Notes: generated by a model not told the origin, from the sequence alone. Numbered from the stretch's first letter, positions 8,735 to 17,133 are shown. The stretch: 64,000 bases of DNA from Oscillospiraceae bacterium (GCA_012520505.1 JAAYOC010000017.1:164536-228535), one strand, 5' to 3'. Translations and numbers: made by a program.

Positions 8735-9502
8735 TCACCTCTTGTTTTGTTTCAAGAATTCAGTTGCAAGATTTTCATATGCAATACTGCCTTTTGAACT
8801 GTTGTCATAATACATAATTGGTTCTCCAAAGCTTGGAGCCTCAGAAAGACGTACATTTCTTGGTATTACCGAAGAAAAAACTTTTTTTGGGAAGAATTTT
8901 TTAACTTCATTTACAACCTGCTGTGTGAGGTTGAGTCTGCCGTCATACATAGTAAGCACAACGCCTTCAAGTTCAATTAATGGATTATAAAGCCTTTTAA
9001 TTTGACGCACAGTGGACATAAGTTGTGAAAGTCCTTCAAGAGCATAATATTCGCATTGGATTGGAACAATAAATGTATCGGAAGCACACAGAGCATTAAG
9101 AGTAAGTAGTCCAAGCGATGGAGGACAATCAAGAAAGATGAAGTCATAATCATTGTAAAGAAGAAGTAATGCTCTTTTTAAACGATTCTCTCTTTCAGGT
9201 ATATCTACAAGTTCAAGCTCTGCACCGGCAAGATTCATGTTTGCCGGTAGTATGTCTACATTTTTAAATTTTGTAGGAATAATAGCTTCTTTTGCGGGTA
9301 TATTGTTTATAAGCACATCATAACAAGAATTCATTAAAGAACGCTTATCTATACCGAAACCTGAGGTTGAATTACCTTGAGGGTCTATATCTACAAGTAG
9401 AGTTTTTCTATTTTTTGCTCCAATTGCAGCTACTAAGTTTACAGCAGTGGTCGTTTTCCCAACACCACCTTTTTGATTTACTATAGAGATTATTTTAGCC
9501 AT
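8735..9502 (-). CDS. parA: Chromosome-partitioning ATPase ParA (Soj)
   Basis: A 255-residue deviant Walker ATPase with KGGVGKTT at residues 11-18 after MAKIISIVNQ. The A' motif DIDPQGN and the Walker B-like DCPPSLG follow. It binds DNA without sequence specificity in its ATP form and is stimulated by ParB. I use the ATG at 9502 because GGGG lies 6 bases upstream; an extended frame beginning at 9571 would translate through a hairpin and is unlikely. Confidence 0.96.
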   Translation of the reverse strand: MAKIISIVNQKGGVGKTTTAVNLVAAIGAKNRKTLLVDIDPQGNSTSGFGIDKRSLMNSCYDVLINNIPAKEAIIPTKFKNVDILPANMNLAGAELELVDIPERENRLKRALLLLYNDYDFIFLDCPPSLGLLTLNALCASDTFIVPIQCEYYALEGLSQLMSTVRQIKRLYNPLIELEGVVLTMYDGRLNLTQQVVNEVKKFFPKKVFSSVIPRNVRLSEAPSFGEPIMYYDNSSKGSIAYENLATEFLKQNKR

Positions 9503-9526
9503 AGGATTCCCCTTTTTATAGTTTAT

Positions 9527-9558
9527 AAAAAACGCAAAACTGGAAGATTTGCGTTTTT
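9527..9558 (-). terminator. Hairpin in parA leader (terminator or attenuator)
   Basis: AAAACGCAAA and TTTGCGTTTTT form a stem of about ten pairs around a nine-base loop. A U-tract follows on either strand. In the minus direction it lies between rsmG and parA, 25 bases before the parA start, so it may end mnmE-mnmG-rsmG transcripts or attenuate parAB. Confidence 0.55.
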
Positions 9559-9622
9559 CTTTGTCGCCCATATTATATTAACACAAACCTATATATAATA
9601 AAAGGGCAAATATTCAGTTACA

Positions 9623-9638
9623 TGTTTCACGTGAAACA
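9623..9638. other. parS site (perfect 16-bp palindrome) upstream of parA
   Basis: The sequence TGTTTCACGTGAAACA is identical to the Bacillus/Firmicutes parS consensus to which ParB binds. It lies in the 224-base gap between rsmG and parA, about 120 bases before the parA start, so ParB binding here could also repress the parAB promoter. Confidence 0.95.
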
Positions 9639-9647
9639 TATGAAAAG

Positions 9648-9710
9648 TTGAGAGAATTATACATAAATTTGAGGGAATCATATAAAAATTCGAGATAATT
9701 GAAATGTTTA
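9648..9710. repeat. Three imperfect 21-bp tandem repeats next to parS
   Basis: Copies lie at 9648-9668, 9669-9689 and 9690-9710. The first two agree at 17 of 21 positions (TTGAG-GAAT pattern); the third keeps only its first half. They lie 9 bases from parS in the parAB promoter region. The 21-bp period equals two helical turns, which would fit a protein-binding array, but no function is shown. Confidence 0.5.
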
Positions 9711-9726
9711 AAATGACCGAAACTCT

Positions 9727-10440
9727 TTAAATGAGTGGAGTTCTAGCTATCTTTGCTGAAGGTCTTGGATATTTTTTAGGGGTGTTTTTAATTTTTTTAA
9801 TTTTAATTATACTTCTTTCACTTCCATCCGGAAGTTTAAAAGTATAAAAACCTTGAGTTTTACCTCCGAGAAGTGTAATTGCGGCTTTACCTTCATTTAA
9901 TTCATCTTTTCCGCTGGATCCTTTTAGTGCTATGAACTCTCCGTGCAGCTTTACAAAGGGCAAACAATATTCAGATAAGTCTCGAAGGTTTGCAACGGCT
10001 CTTGCGGTTGAATAGTCATACTTTTCTCTAAATTCAGGATTTTGTCCTGCTTCTTCTGCCCTCATATGTATTAGGTTAGCAGAAAGATGAAGCTCATTTA
10101 AAATATTTTCAATTACATTTAGCTTTTTCTTTGTACTATCAAGAAGGGTTATTTTAAGGTCCGGACGTGCTATTAACAGAGCAAGTCCGGGAAATCCGGC
10201 TCCTGTTCCTATGTCTATTAAGGAAGAATTTTTTGTTGGAGATGTATATTTTAGAAAAGCAAGGCTGTCAAGAAAATGTTTTTCTTCAATTTCTCGAGGT
10301 TCGGTAATTGTGGTGAGGTTTATGCGTTTATTCCAAAAAACAAGAAGTTCTGCATATCTATCAAAGCGCTCAAGAGCTGTATCATCTAGCATTACATTAA
10401 ACTGTAGAGCAGAAGATTTAAGGTGATTTTTATTAATCAT
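9727..10440 (-). CDS. rsmG: 16S rRNA (guanine-N7)-methyltransferase RsmG (GidB)
   Basis: A 237-residue SAM-dependent methyltransferase. The SAM-binding motif I reads LIDIGTGAGFPGLALLIA, and the acidic end of the next strand is ITLLDSTKKK. The N-terminal signature FWNKRINLTTI is typical of GidB. It methylates G527 (E. coli numbering) in the 530 loop of 16S rRNA. It starts 2 bases after mnmG ends, so the two are co-transcribed. Confidence 0.96.
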   Translation of the reverse strand: MINKNHLKSSALQFNVMLDDTALERFDRYAELLVFWNKRINLTTITEPREIEEKHFLDSLAFLKYTSPTKNSSLIDIGTGAGFPGLALLIARPDLKITLLDSTKKKLNVIENILNELHLSANLIHMRAEEAGQNPEFREKYDYSTARAVANLRDLSEYCLPFVKLHGEFIALKGSSGKDELNEGKAAITLLGGKTQGFYTFKLPDGSERSIIKIKKIKNTPKKYPRPSAKIARTPLI

Positions 10441-10442
10441 AA

Positions 10443-12314
10443 TTACATGCTTTCCTTTTCAAGATAAATGAGAAGTACTGAAATATCGGCAGGGCTAACC
10501 CCGGAAATTCTGCTTGCCTGTCCTACATTTGCAGGCTTTACGTTGTTGAGTTTTTCTTGTGCTTCAAGTCGAAGTCCTGTAATTTGTGTATAATCAAGGG
10601 ATTCCGGGAGCTTTTTAACTTCAAGGCGACGCATTTCATTTATTTGAGCTTGTTGACGCTTGATATAACCTTCATATTTGATTTCGGTTTCAACCTGTTC
10701 AAATATTTCTTTTGGAAGTTCTGGTCTAGTTTTATCAAAAGGTGCTAGAACTTCGTAGTTTAGTTGTGGTCTCTTAATAAGTTCAACAAGTTTAGTTCCG
10801 GTTTTAAGCGGAGATGTTTCACGTGAAACAAGCATCTCGTTGAGCTCATCTGAAGGTGCTATTGGCGCTTTCTTTACTCTTTTAAGCTCTTTAGTGATGA
10901 GCTTTTCCTTTTCAAGTAGTCTTTCATAACGCTCTTTAGAAATGAGACCATACTTGTAGCCATATTTGGTAAGTCTAAGATCTGCATTGTCTTGTCTAAG
11001 GATTAATCTATATTCAGAACGAGATGTCATCATACGGTAAGGATCTAGGCAACCTTTGGTAATAAGGTCATCTATTAAAGTTCCTATGTAGGAACTTGCT
11101 CTATCTAAAATGAAAGGCTCTTCACCTTTAATGTAAAGAACAGCATTAATACCGGCAATAAGTCCTTGTGCTGCGGCTTCTTCATATCCTGAAGACCCAT
11201 TAAATTGCCCTGCACCAAAAAGTCCGGGAAAATCAAAGAATTCAAGAGATGCTTTTAAAGCAATAGGATCTATACAATCATATTCAATTGCATAAGCAGT
11301 TCTAATTACTTGTAAGTTTTCAAGACCGGGAACTGTTTTAAGAAATTCAAGTTGAACATCTTCAGGGAGAGAGGAAGAAAGCCCTTGTAAGTACATTTCT
11401 TGGGTATTTAGTCCACAAGGTTCAATGAAGACTTGATGGCGTTCCTTTTCAGAAAAACGCACTATTTTATCTTCAATACTTGGGCAGTATCTAGTTCCTG
11501 TCCCTTCAATTTCTCCACTGTAAAGAGGAGAGCGATGTATATTTTCTTGGATGATTTTTTTAGTTTCCTCGGTTGTATATGTTATGTGGCATACAGTTTG
11601 ATTTTTTGGAACAATAGAGTTGTCAAATGAAAATTTAACAATTTCCTTGTCTGCTTCTTGAACTTCAAGATTTTCAAAATTTATACTTCTTTTATTAACT
11701 CGAGAAGGTGTGCCGGTTTTAAATCTTCTGGTTTTAATTCCTAGTTTATTTAAAGCAATTGAGAGTTCGTTGGCAGGAAATAGACCATCAGGACCAGAGG
11801 AAAAAGAGACATCTCCTACATAAATTTTTCCTCCTAAGAATGTGCCAGTCGCTATAATTACGGCTTTTGCCGTATAAAGAGCTTCAAGTTTTGTTTTCAG
11901 TTCCCAAAGGTTGTTTTTAAGTTGTTTAATATCAACAATTTCTGCCTGCCTGAAATCTAAATTCTCTGTACTCTCAAGCACATTTTTCATATAAGCGGAA
12001 TAATTTCTTCTATCAATTTGTGCGCGTGGAGAATGTATTGCCGGACCTTTTCCAAGATTCAGCATACGAATTTGTATGGTATTGTGGTCAGCAGCAAGAC
12101 CCATTTCACCACCAAGGGCATCTATTTCACGTACGAGATGTCCTTTTGAAGAACCGCCAATTGAAGGGTTACAAGGTAAATCGGCAACCCAATCGGCAGA
12201 AATGGTGAATATGCATGTGTTCATTCCCATGCGGGCTGATGCTAAAGCTGCTTCAATTCCTGCATGCCCTGCGCCTATTACAGCGACATCATATTCTTTT
12301 GCAAAATACTCCAT
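10443..12314 (-). CDS. mnmG: tRNA uridine-34 carboxymethylaminomethyl enzyme MnmG (GidA)
   Basis: A 623-residue FAD enzyme. The dinucleotide-binding motif VIGAGHAGIEAALASARMG is at residues 12-30. The signature GPAIHSPRAQIDR and the motif GTGTRYCPSIEDK are present. With MnmE it builds cmnm5U at the tRNA wobble base, using FAD and folate. The coding sequence contains a perfect parS site at 10815-10830, encoding VSRET. It lies between mnmE and rsmG in the usual order but on the minus strand. Confidence 0.97.
   Translation of the reverse strand: MEYFAKEYDVAVIGAGHAGIEAALASARMGMNTCIFTISADWVADLPCNPSIGGSSKGHLVREIDALGGEMGLAADHNTIQIRMLNLGKGPAIHSPRAQIDRRNYSAYMKNVLESTENLDFRQAEIVDIKQLKNNLWELKTKLEALYTAKAVIIATGTFLGGKIYVGDVSFSSGPDGLFPANELSIALNKLGIKTRRFKTGTPSRVNKRSINFENLEVQEADKEIVKFSFDNSIVPKNQTVCHITYTTEETKKIIQENIHRSPLYSGEIEGTGTRYCPSIEDKIVRFSEKERHQVFIEPCGLNTQEMYLQGLSSSLPEDVQLEFLKTVPGLENLQVIRTAYAIEYDCIDPIALKASLEFFDFPGLFGAGQFNGSSGYEEAAAQGLIAGINAVLYIKGEEPFILDRASSYIGTLIDDLITKGCLDPYRMMTSRSEYRLILRQDNADLRLTKYGYKYGLISKERYERLLEKEKLITKELKRVKKAPIAPSDELNEMLVSRETSPLKTGTKLVELIKRPQLNYEVLAPFDKTRPELPKEIFEQVETEIKYEGYIKRQQAQINEMRRLEVKKLPESLDYTQITGLRLEAQEKLNNVKPANVGQASRISGVSPADISVLLIYLEKESM
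10815..10830. other. parS site (perfect 16-bp palindrome) inside mnmG
   Basis: TGTTTCACGTGAAACA occurs inside the C-terminal third of mnmG and, on the coding strand, specifies Val-Ser-Arg-Glu-Thr. A second identical site lies 1.2 kb away beside parA. ParB would load at both to form the origin-proximal nucleoprotein cluster. Confidence 0.95.
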
Positions 12315-12380
12315 TTTTTTACCTACATATAATTCATCTGTTCGTTTTTCTATTTGCTTGATTTATTTGTTTATTCATCT

Positions 12381-12463
12381 ATCTGTTTTTATCTACCTAC
12401 GTAAAATTTTCTAAAAACTTCTATCTGTTTTTATTTACCTACGCAAAATTCTTTAAAAACTTC
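12381..12463 (-). repeat. 41-bp tandem duplication of the mnmE 3' end
   Basis: Copies at 12423-12463 (coding tail of mnmE plus 8 bases) and 12381-12421 (downstream) agree at 37 of 41 positions, with a 42-base period. All four differences are C/T transitions. Read in frame past the mnmE stop, the decayed copy gives EVFRKFYVGR then TAA, against the real tail EVFKEFCVGK then TAA. The duplicated copy has lost the Cys and Lys of the conserved MnmE C-terminal motif. Confidence 0.85.
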
Positions 12464-13795
12464 ATTTACAACAGCTTCTGAAACTTTTTCACCTGTGAGT
12501 TCAATTAAAGGTTCAATAGCTGCATCAACACTTACGTTTACAGCATCCATAGTAAGACCAAGTTCAATGGCTGAGATTGCTTCATCTATACAGACAAGAG
12601 CTCTTTTACAACAATCTAGTTGTCTCTCATTTTGGAGCATTGCTGCAGAGGAATCAAAGTTAGCTGTCCCGAGCATATCTTCAATAGTATCTTTCAGAGT
12701 TTCATAACAAGCTGTGTCCGTTGCTGAAATAACAACATAATTTTTTATGTATTTTGTTATGTCCTCCGGATCTATAAAAAGTCCTTTGTCTTCCTTGTTT
12801 ATGATTGCAATAGCAGCTTTATCAGCACATGCTTTTAAAATTTCAAGATCTTCATTTGAAAGAGGGGAACTACCATCAATAACTACAAGCACTAAAGAAG
12901 AATGTAAAAGTTTTGTTTTTGCGTATTCTATGCCAATTGATTCAACAATATCTTCAGAAGAGCGAATACCTGCTGTGTCGGAAAGTCTAAGTACTACGTT
13001 ACCTATTCTAGCTGTTTCTTCTACTATATCTCTCGTAGTTCCGGCAATTTCAGTTACAATTGAGCGGTCCTTTTGAAGAAGAAGGTTCATAAGTGTAGAT
13101 TTACCAACATTAGGCTTACCTACAATGGCAGTTTCTACGCCTTCAGTAATGGCTTGACCTGCGTCGAACTTGGAAATAAGAGATATTAGTCTTTCTTTTG
13201 CTCCTTTAAACTGAATCAAAAGGTTGGAAAAGTCAAGTTCCTTAATGTCTTCATCCGGATAATCTACCCAAGCAGCCATATGTGCTGAAGCAGAAATAAA
13301 AATTTCAGATATTTCTTTTATTTCCTTTGAAAGTGCACCGGATAAAGCATTGTATGCTGCATCGGCAGCTTGTTTTCCGTGTGCAGAGATAAGACTCATT
13401 ACGGATTCGGCTTCTGTTAAATCTATTTTTCCATTTAAAAATGCACGTTTTGTAAATTCACCTGCTTCGGCTGGTTTTGCTCCACTTTCAAGTACTAAAC
13501 GGAGAATTTGTTGCATCAAAAAGAGACCACCGTGGCACTGGAGCTCCACTACATCTTCGCCGGTGTAGCTTTTTGGTGCTTTATAACGGACAGCAACCGC
13601 TTGGTCAAGCGGTGTGTTGCCGTCGTAGATTTTACCAAAACGCACAGAATAACCGGGAAGGCTTGAAAGCGTAGAGCCACCAGCCGACTTAAATACTTTG
13701 TCAGCAATTTCAGCAGCTTCAGGACCAGATATTTTAATTATTCCAATTCCACCTGCGGCAGCAGGTGTTGAAATTGCAGCAATCGTGGTCTGCAT
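12431..13795 (-). CDS. mnmE: tRNA uridine-34 modification GTPase MnmE (TrmE)
   Basis: A 454-residue protein. The N-terminal folate-binding domain spans about 1-120. A helical domain is interrupted by the G domain, with G1 GKPNVGKS at 226-233 and G2/G3 in the region GTTRDIVEE and DTAGIR. The conserved C-terminal FCVGK ends the protein; its cysteine is the catalytic-site residue in this family. It works with MnmG on wobble uridines. Its upstream side faces glyS divergently, which is not the usual position after jag, and the 3' end is tandemly duplicated. Confidence 0.97.
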   Translation of the reverse strand: MQTTIAAISTPAAAGGIGIIKISGPEAAEIADKVFKSAGGSTLSSLPGYSVRFGKIYDGNTPLDQAVAVRYKAPKSYTGEDVVELQCHGGLFLMQQILRLVLESGAKPAEAGEFTKRAFLNGKIDLTEAESVMSLISAHGKQAADAAYNALSGALSKEIKEISEIFISASAHMAAWVDYPDEDIKELDFSNLLIQFKGAKERLISLISKFDAGQAITEGVETAIVGKPNVGKSTLMNLLLQKDRSIVTEIAGTTRDIVEETARIGNVVLRLSDTAGIRSSEDIVESIGIEYAKTKLLHSSLVLVVIDGSSPLSNEDLEILKACADKAAIAIINKEDKGLFIDPEDITKYIKNYVVISATDTACYETLKDTIEDMLGTANFDSSAAMLQNERQLDCCKRALVCIDEAISAIELGLTMDAVNVSVDAAIEPLIELTGEKVSEAVVNEVFKEFCVGK

Positions 13796-13870
13796 AAGGT
13801 AACCTCCCCGTGTTTTTATAAAACATGATAAATCGCTCCAAATTCTAACACATAAGCTTTATAAAATCAA

Positions 13871-13939
13871 TTGACTTTTAGAAGGTATTATACTAATATC
13901 ATAAACGTTAAAGTATCTTTGCGCAAAAGCCATTTGCGC
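13871..13939 (+). promoter_or_regulatory. glyS promoter and leader hairpin
   Basis: TTGACT at 13871-13876 and TAATAT at 13894-13899 (17-base spacer) form a vegetative promoter. The short leader contains GCGCAAA (13921-13927) and TTTGCGC (13933-13939), a seven-pair hairpin immediately before the AAGGAG ribosome site. No T-box element is visible. Confidence 0.6.
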
Positions 13940-13952
13940 GGAAGGAGTAAAA

Positions 13953-15359
13953 ATGGATAACAAACAGAAAACGATGGAAAAAATTGTAGCACTTTGTAAA
14001 AACAGAGGCTTTATTTTTGCCGGTTCAGAAATTTATGGCGGTCTTGCAAACAGTTGGGATTATGGTCCACTTGGTGTTGAGCTTAAGAACAACGTAAAGA
14101 AGGCTTGGTGGCAGAAATTTGTTCAAGAGAGTGAATATAATGTTGGACTTGATTCTGCAATCATTATGAATAAGGAAACTTGGGTGGCATCCGGTCACCT
14201 TGGAGGTTTTTCAGATCCTTTGATGGACTGTAAACAGTGTAAAACAAGGCATAGAGCCGATAATCTTATTGAAGATTACGTTGCTGAAAATGGTTTGACA
14301 GATAATCCGGCAGGTTGGGATGAGACGACTTTACTTCAGTATATCAGGGCACATAACATTTCTTGTCCTAATTGCGGAGCACATGATTTTACAGATATTC
14401 GTAAATTTAATTTAATGTTTAAGACAACTCAAGGAGTAACAGAGGATTCTACTAACACACTTTATCTTCGTCCTGAAACAGCACAAGGAATTTTTGTAAA
14501 TTTTAAAAATATTCAGAGAACTACGAGAAGAAAAGTACCTTTTGGTGTTTGCCAGATTGGTAAATCTTTTAGAAATGAAATCACTCCGGGTAATTTTATT
14601 TTCCGTACTCGTGAATTCGAACAGATGGAACTTGAATTTTTCTGTAAACCGGGTACAGATCTTGAATGGTTCAATTATTGGCGAGATTATTGTAGGGATT
14701 GGCTTTATAGTCTTAATTTAAAATCTGAAAATTTACGCCTTCGAGACCATGGACCAGATGAACTCAGCTTCTATTCAAAGGCAACAACGGATTTTGAATA
14801 TCTTTTTCCGTTCGGATGGGGCGAACTTTGGGGCGTTGCTGATCGTACCGATTACGATTTAAAGCAGCACCAAGATCATTCAGGCGAACCAATGGAATAT
14901 TTTGACCCTGAAACAAATGAGAAATATATTCCTTATGTAGTAGAACCTTCTCTCGGTGTTGACCGTGTTCTTCTTGCACTCATTGTTGAAGCTTATGATG
15001 AGGAAGACCTTTCAGATAAGGAAACAGGTAAAGAGGATTCACGTATAGTTTTGCGTTTTCATCCTGCACTCGCTCCTTTCAAGGTTGCTGTTCTTCCACT
15101 TTCAAAGAAGTTAAATGATGGTGCGAGCGATGTATATGTTGAGCTTTCGAAACATTTTATGGTAGACTATGATGACGCAGGTTCTATCGGTAAACGTTAC
15201 AGACGAGAAGATGAAATTGGAACACCATTTTGTGTTACATATGACTTTGAATCTGAAGAGGACAAATGCGTAACAGTACGTGATAGAGATGCAATGGAAC
15301 AAGTACGTATTCCAATTACAGAACTTGTAGACTACATCAAAGAAAGAGTACAGTTTTAA
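13953..15359 (+). CDS. glyS: Glycyl-tRNA synthetase (dimeric, eukaryal/Gram-positive type)
   Basis: A 468-residue class II synthetase of the single-chain dimeric type, not the tetrameric GlyQ/GlyS type. Motif 1 lies near [18 protein letters not shown], motif 2 at [21 protein letters not shown], and motif 3 is [14 protein letters not shown] zinc-like Cys set is present (CKQCKTRH, then CPNCGAH). The C-terminal HGTP anticodon-binding domain begins around residue 370. AAGGAG lies before the ATG. It is divergent from mnmE and convergent with lexA. Confidence 0.97.
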   Translation: MDNKQKTMEKIVALCKNRGFIFAGSEIYGGLANSWDYGPLGVELKNNVKKAWWQKFVQESEYNVGLDSAIIMNKETWVASGHLGGFSDPLMDCKQCKTRHRADNLIEDYVAENGLTDNPAGWDETTLLQYIRAHNISCPNCGAHDFTDIRKFNLMFKTTQGVTEDSTNTLYLRPETAQGIFVNFKNIQRTTRRKVPFGVCQIGKSFRNEITPGNFIFRTREFEQMELEFFCKPGTDLEWFNYWRDYCRDWLYSLNLKSENLRLRDHGPDELSFYSKATTDFEYLFPFGWGELWGVADRTDYDLKQHQDHSGEPMEYFDPETNEKYIPYVVEPSLGVDRVLLALIVEAYDEEDLSDKETGKEDSRIVLRFHPALAPFKVAVLPLSKKLNDGASDVYVELSKHFMVDYDDAGSIGKRYRREDEIGTPFCVTYDFESEEDKCVTVRDRDAMEQVRIPITELVDYIKERVQF

Positions 15360-15381
15360 TAGTAAAGTAAAATACAAAATA

Positions 15382-15472
15382 GAAAGCAGAAAAAAGAAAG
15401 TAGAAAGCAGAAAAAAGAAAGTAGAAAGTAGAAAAAAGAAAGTAGAAAGTAGAAAGTAGAAACTAGAAACTA
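15382..15472. repeat. Purine-rich heptamer/21-mer tandem repeat downstream of glyS
   Basis: Three 21-bp units at 15382-15402, 15403-15423 and 15424-15444 are each built from GAAAGYA and a GAAAAAA variant, followed by four heptamers to 15472 (GAAAGTA, GAAAGTA, GAAACTA, GAAACTA). The repeat is non-coding and purine-only on the plus strand apart from scattered C/T. It is a simple-sequence tract likely to vary in length between strains. Confidence 0.8.
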
Positions 15473-15489
15473 GAATAAAATAAAAGAGA

Positions 15490-15544
15490 ACATAAAAATA
15501 CCGACCTCCAACTGTCAGATTTAAGTCTAACTTTTGGGGGTCGG
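15490..15544 (+). repeat. Palindromic repeat copy B, downstream of glyS
   Basis: A 55-bp element. Outer arms CCGACCTCCAA and TTTTGGGGGTCGG and inner arms around AGATTTAAGTCT make a long imperfect palindrome. It is 53 of 55 identical to copy C at 60381-60435 and shares its core with copy A at 6319-6362. It lies 131 bases after the glyS stop, in glyS orientation, before convergent lexA. It could act as a terminator or be a transposon-end-derived miniature element. Confidence 0.8.
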
Positions 15545-15634
15545 ATTAATGAAAAACCAAGTCAGGAGCAAGTCAGGAGAACTTTATATACTTATATACG
15601 AAAACATTGGCAAATTAAATTTGTTGATATAAGT

Positions 15635-16237
15635 TTAGTAATTGCGCATAAGACCGATTACTTTGCCAAGAATTACCAGTTCATCACAGACGATAGGATC
15701 CATATAGTCGTTTTCAGGTTGAAGTCTAAAATGGTCATTTTCCTTATAAAAAGTTTTAACTGTTGCTTCTTCATCAATTAAAGCAACTACAATATCTTTA
15801 TTTTTTGCAACAGGTGTTTGTTCGGCAATAATGATGTCTCCATCAAGGATCCCGGCATTAATCATACTGTCTCCCTTAACACGAAGGGCAAAGAGATTTT
15901 TGCCGGAAGATGCGTATCCACTAAAAGGAATATACCCTTCGATTTGTTCAACAGCTAAGATTGGCGCACCGGCTGTAACTGTTCCAACGAGTGGTACCTG
16001 CGCAACTTGAGCTATAGAATCTTCCATAATATTTACACGAATTGAACGTTTTAAAAGCGGGTCTCTTGTAATATAACCGGCTTCTTCAAGAGCATTTAGG
16101 CATGCTTGAACTGAAGAAGTTGATTTAAGCCCTACAGCTGCACCAATTTCTCTAACTGATGGCGGTACAGCCGTTTTTTGGGAACGTTTAAGAAGATATT
16201 CATAAACTTTCTTTTGAGTTTCATTTATGTTTTCCAT
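15635..16237 (-). CDS. lexA: SOS repressor LexA
   Basis: A 200-residue protein with an N-terminal winged helix (about 1-65) and a C-terminal S24 peptidase domain. The self-cleavage bond is Ala89-Gly90 in TAGAP. The catalytic serine is Ser124 in KGDSM and the base is Lys161 in EATVK. It represses SOS genes and is inactivated by RecA-stimulated autocleavage. Three LexA-box-like palindromes upstream indicate autoregulation. It is convergent with glyS. Confidence 0.97.
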   Translation of the reverse strand: MENINETQKKVYEYLLKRSQKTAVPPSVREIGAAVGLKSTSSVQACLNALEEAGYITRDPLLKRSIRVNIMEDSIAQVAQVPLVGTVTAGAPILAVEQIEGYIPFSGYASSGKNLFALRVKGDSMINAGILDGDIIIAEQTPVAKNKDIVVALIDEEATVKTFYKENDHFRLQPENDYMDPIVCDELVILGKVIGLMRNY

Positions 16238-16265
16238 AATATGACTCCTTTCAAAAGTCTTTTTT

Positions 16266-16322
16266 GTACAAATGTTCGAGTTTAGTATAACAAATGTTCA
16301 CCTAAAATGCAAACATTTGTTT
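16266..16322. promoter_or_regulatory. Three LexA (SOS) boxes upstream of lexA
   Basis: GTACAAATGTTC (16266-16277), AACAAATGTTC (16289-16299) and CAAACATTTGTTT (16310-16322) are all variants of the Gram-positive operator GAACNNNNGTTC with the internal bases ATTT/AAAT. They lie 30-85 bases before the lexA start, so LexA should repress itself; the third also faces the rightward cyclase gene. Confidence 0.8.
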
Positions 16323-16377
16323 TGTGCTTTGTTATTTGATTGCTATTTATATATGTGTTGTGGTAGAATACACTTAG

Positions 16378-16506
16378 GTTTTTATTGAAAAAGTAGGAGA
16401 AAAAATAAAGGAGTACATACTTGAAAATGAGTTTGAAACAATAGATGAAATTGGTGAAATTGTATATAAACTTTTACCAGTTTTTGGTCTGAAGGGGAGT
16501 GGTTAA
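16378..16506 (+). pseudogene. Open reading stretch without a start codon, ending at the cyclase start
   Basis: Forty-two codons are open between TAG at 16375 and TAA at 16504, and the TAA is immediately followed by the ATG at 16507. The conceptual translation is protein-like (FIEKVGEKIKEYILENEF, then a stretch rich in Glu, Ile and Val, ending LKGSG), but it contains no ATG, GTG or TTG in frame. It could be the 3' remnant of a lost gene or an unusual-start leader. I do not recognise the family. Confidence 0.3.
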
Positions 16507-17133
16507 ATGAATTTTATTGATATTTCAACAAATTTGCTTACAGCAGAAGTTTTTCCGGGCGACCCAGAACCTCGTCTTCAAAGAGTTAATAGAATGGAAT
16601 TTGATGATGAGTATAATCTAACGGCACTGTATGCATCGCTCCATACGGGAACGCATGTTGATGCCCCTTCGCATGTTTACGACGAAGAGGATGCTTTGAC
16701 TGTTACGGATATACCACTCTCAAAATTTATCGGTCCGGTACAGGTAATTACACTACCAACTGGACCAATAACTGGTGAGATTATTGAAGATTTCTTCCCA
16801 AGAGATGCTAAAAAGGTTATAATCCGCACAAGTGCATCCTCTGAATTTCTCGGTGGAGCAGCGGAAGACCTTGCAAACTTAGGATATGACCTTATAGGCT
16901 ATGATAAACTTTCCCTCGGAGGTAGTAGCGAAGTGGCTGCACATCGTTCCCTACTTGGAGCGGGTACTGTTCTTCTTGAAGGCCTTGACCTTTCAAAAGT
17001 GCCGCACGATGGAGAGTATTTCCTTATAGCACAGCCGATAAAGATAGAAGGTATGGAAGCTTCTTTTGTGAGAGCAGTGCTTATAGACGATTACATATTC
17101 TGGTCGGCTAAAAAGGATAATCCGATTATATGA
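16507..17133 (+). CDS. Kynurenine-formamidase-like cyclase (PF04199 family)
   Basis: A 208-residue protein of the metal-dependent cyclase/arylformamidase family. The signature HTGTHVDAPSH (about residues 46-56) supplies the divalent-metal ligands; a short N-terminal DIS motif is also typical. Members hydrolyse N-formylkynurenine, cyclic imides or isatin-like rings; no tryptophan-catabolic genes are nearby, so the substrate is unknown. GGGGAG lies before the ATG. The 3' end is tandemly duplicated, and the TGA stop aligns with a TGG codon in the other copy. It is convergent with the DeoR repressor. Confidence 0.85.
   Translation: MNFIDISTNLLTAEVFPGDPEPRLQRVNRMEFDDEYNLTALYASLHTGTHVDAPSHVYDEEDALTVTDIPLSKFIGPVQVITLPTGPITGEIIEDFFPRDAKKVIIRTSASSEFLGGAAEDLANLGYDLIGYDKLSLGGSSEVAAHRSLLGAGTVLLEGLDLSKVPHDGEYFLIAQPIKIEGMEASFVRAVLIDDYIFWSAKKDNPII

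Noticed and set aside
9503..9571. Extended N-terminus of ParA
   Set aside because: Crosses a hairpin with U-tract; the conserved MAKIISIVNQ start at 9502 has its own ribosome site.
13796..13952. T-box riboswitch upstream of glyS (also looked for before serS and hisS)
   Set aside because: No T-box core or antiterminator pattern was seen; leaders are too short or lack the conserved element.
15360..15634. CRISPR-like array downstream of glyS
   Set aside because: Units are 7/21 bp and contiguous with no unique spacers; it is a simple tandem repeat.
16507..17133. Tryptophan/kynurenine catabolic cluster
   Set aside because: Only the formamidase-like cyclase is present; no kynureninase or dioxygenase is nearby, so the pathway cannot be claimed.
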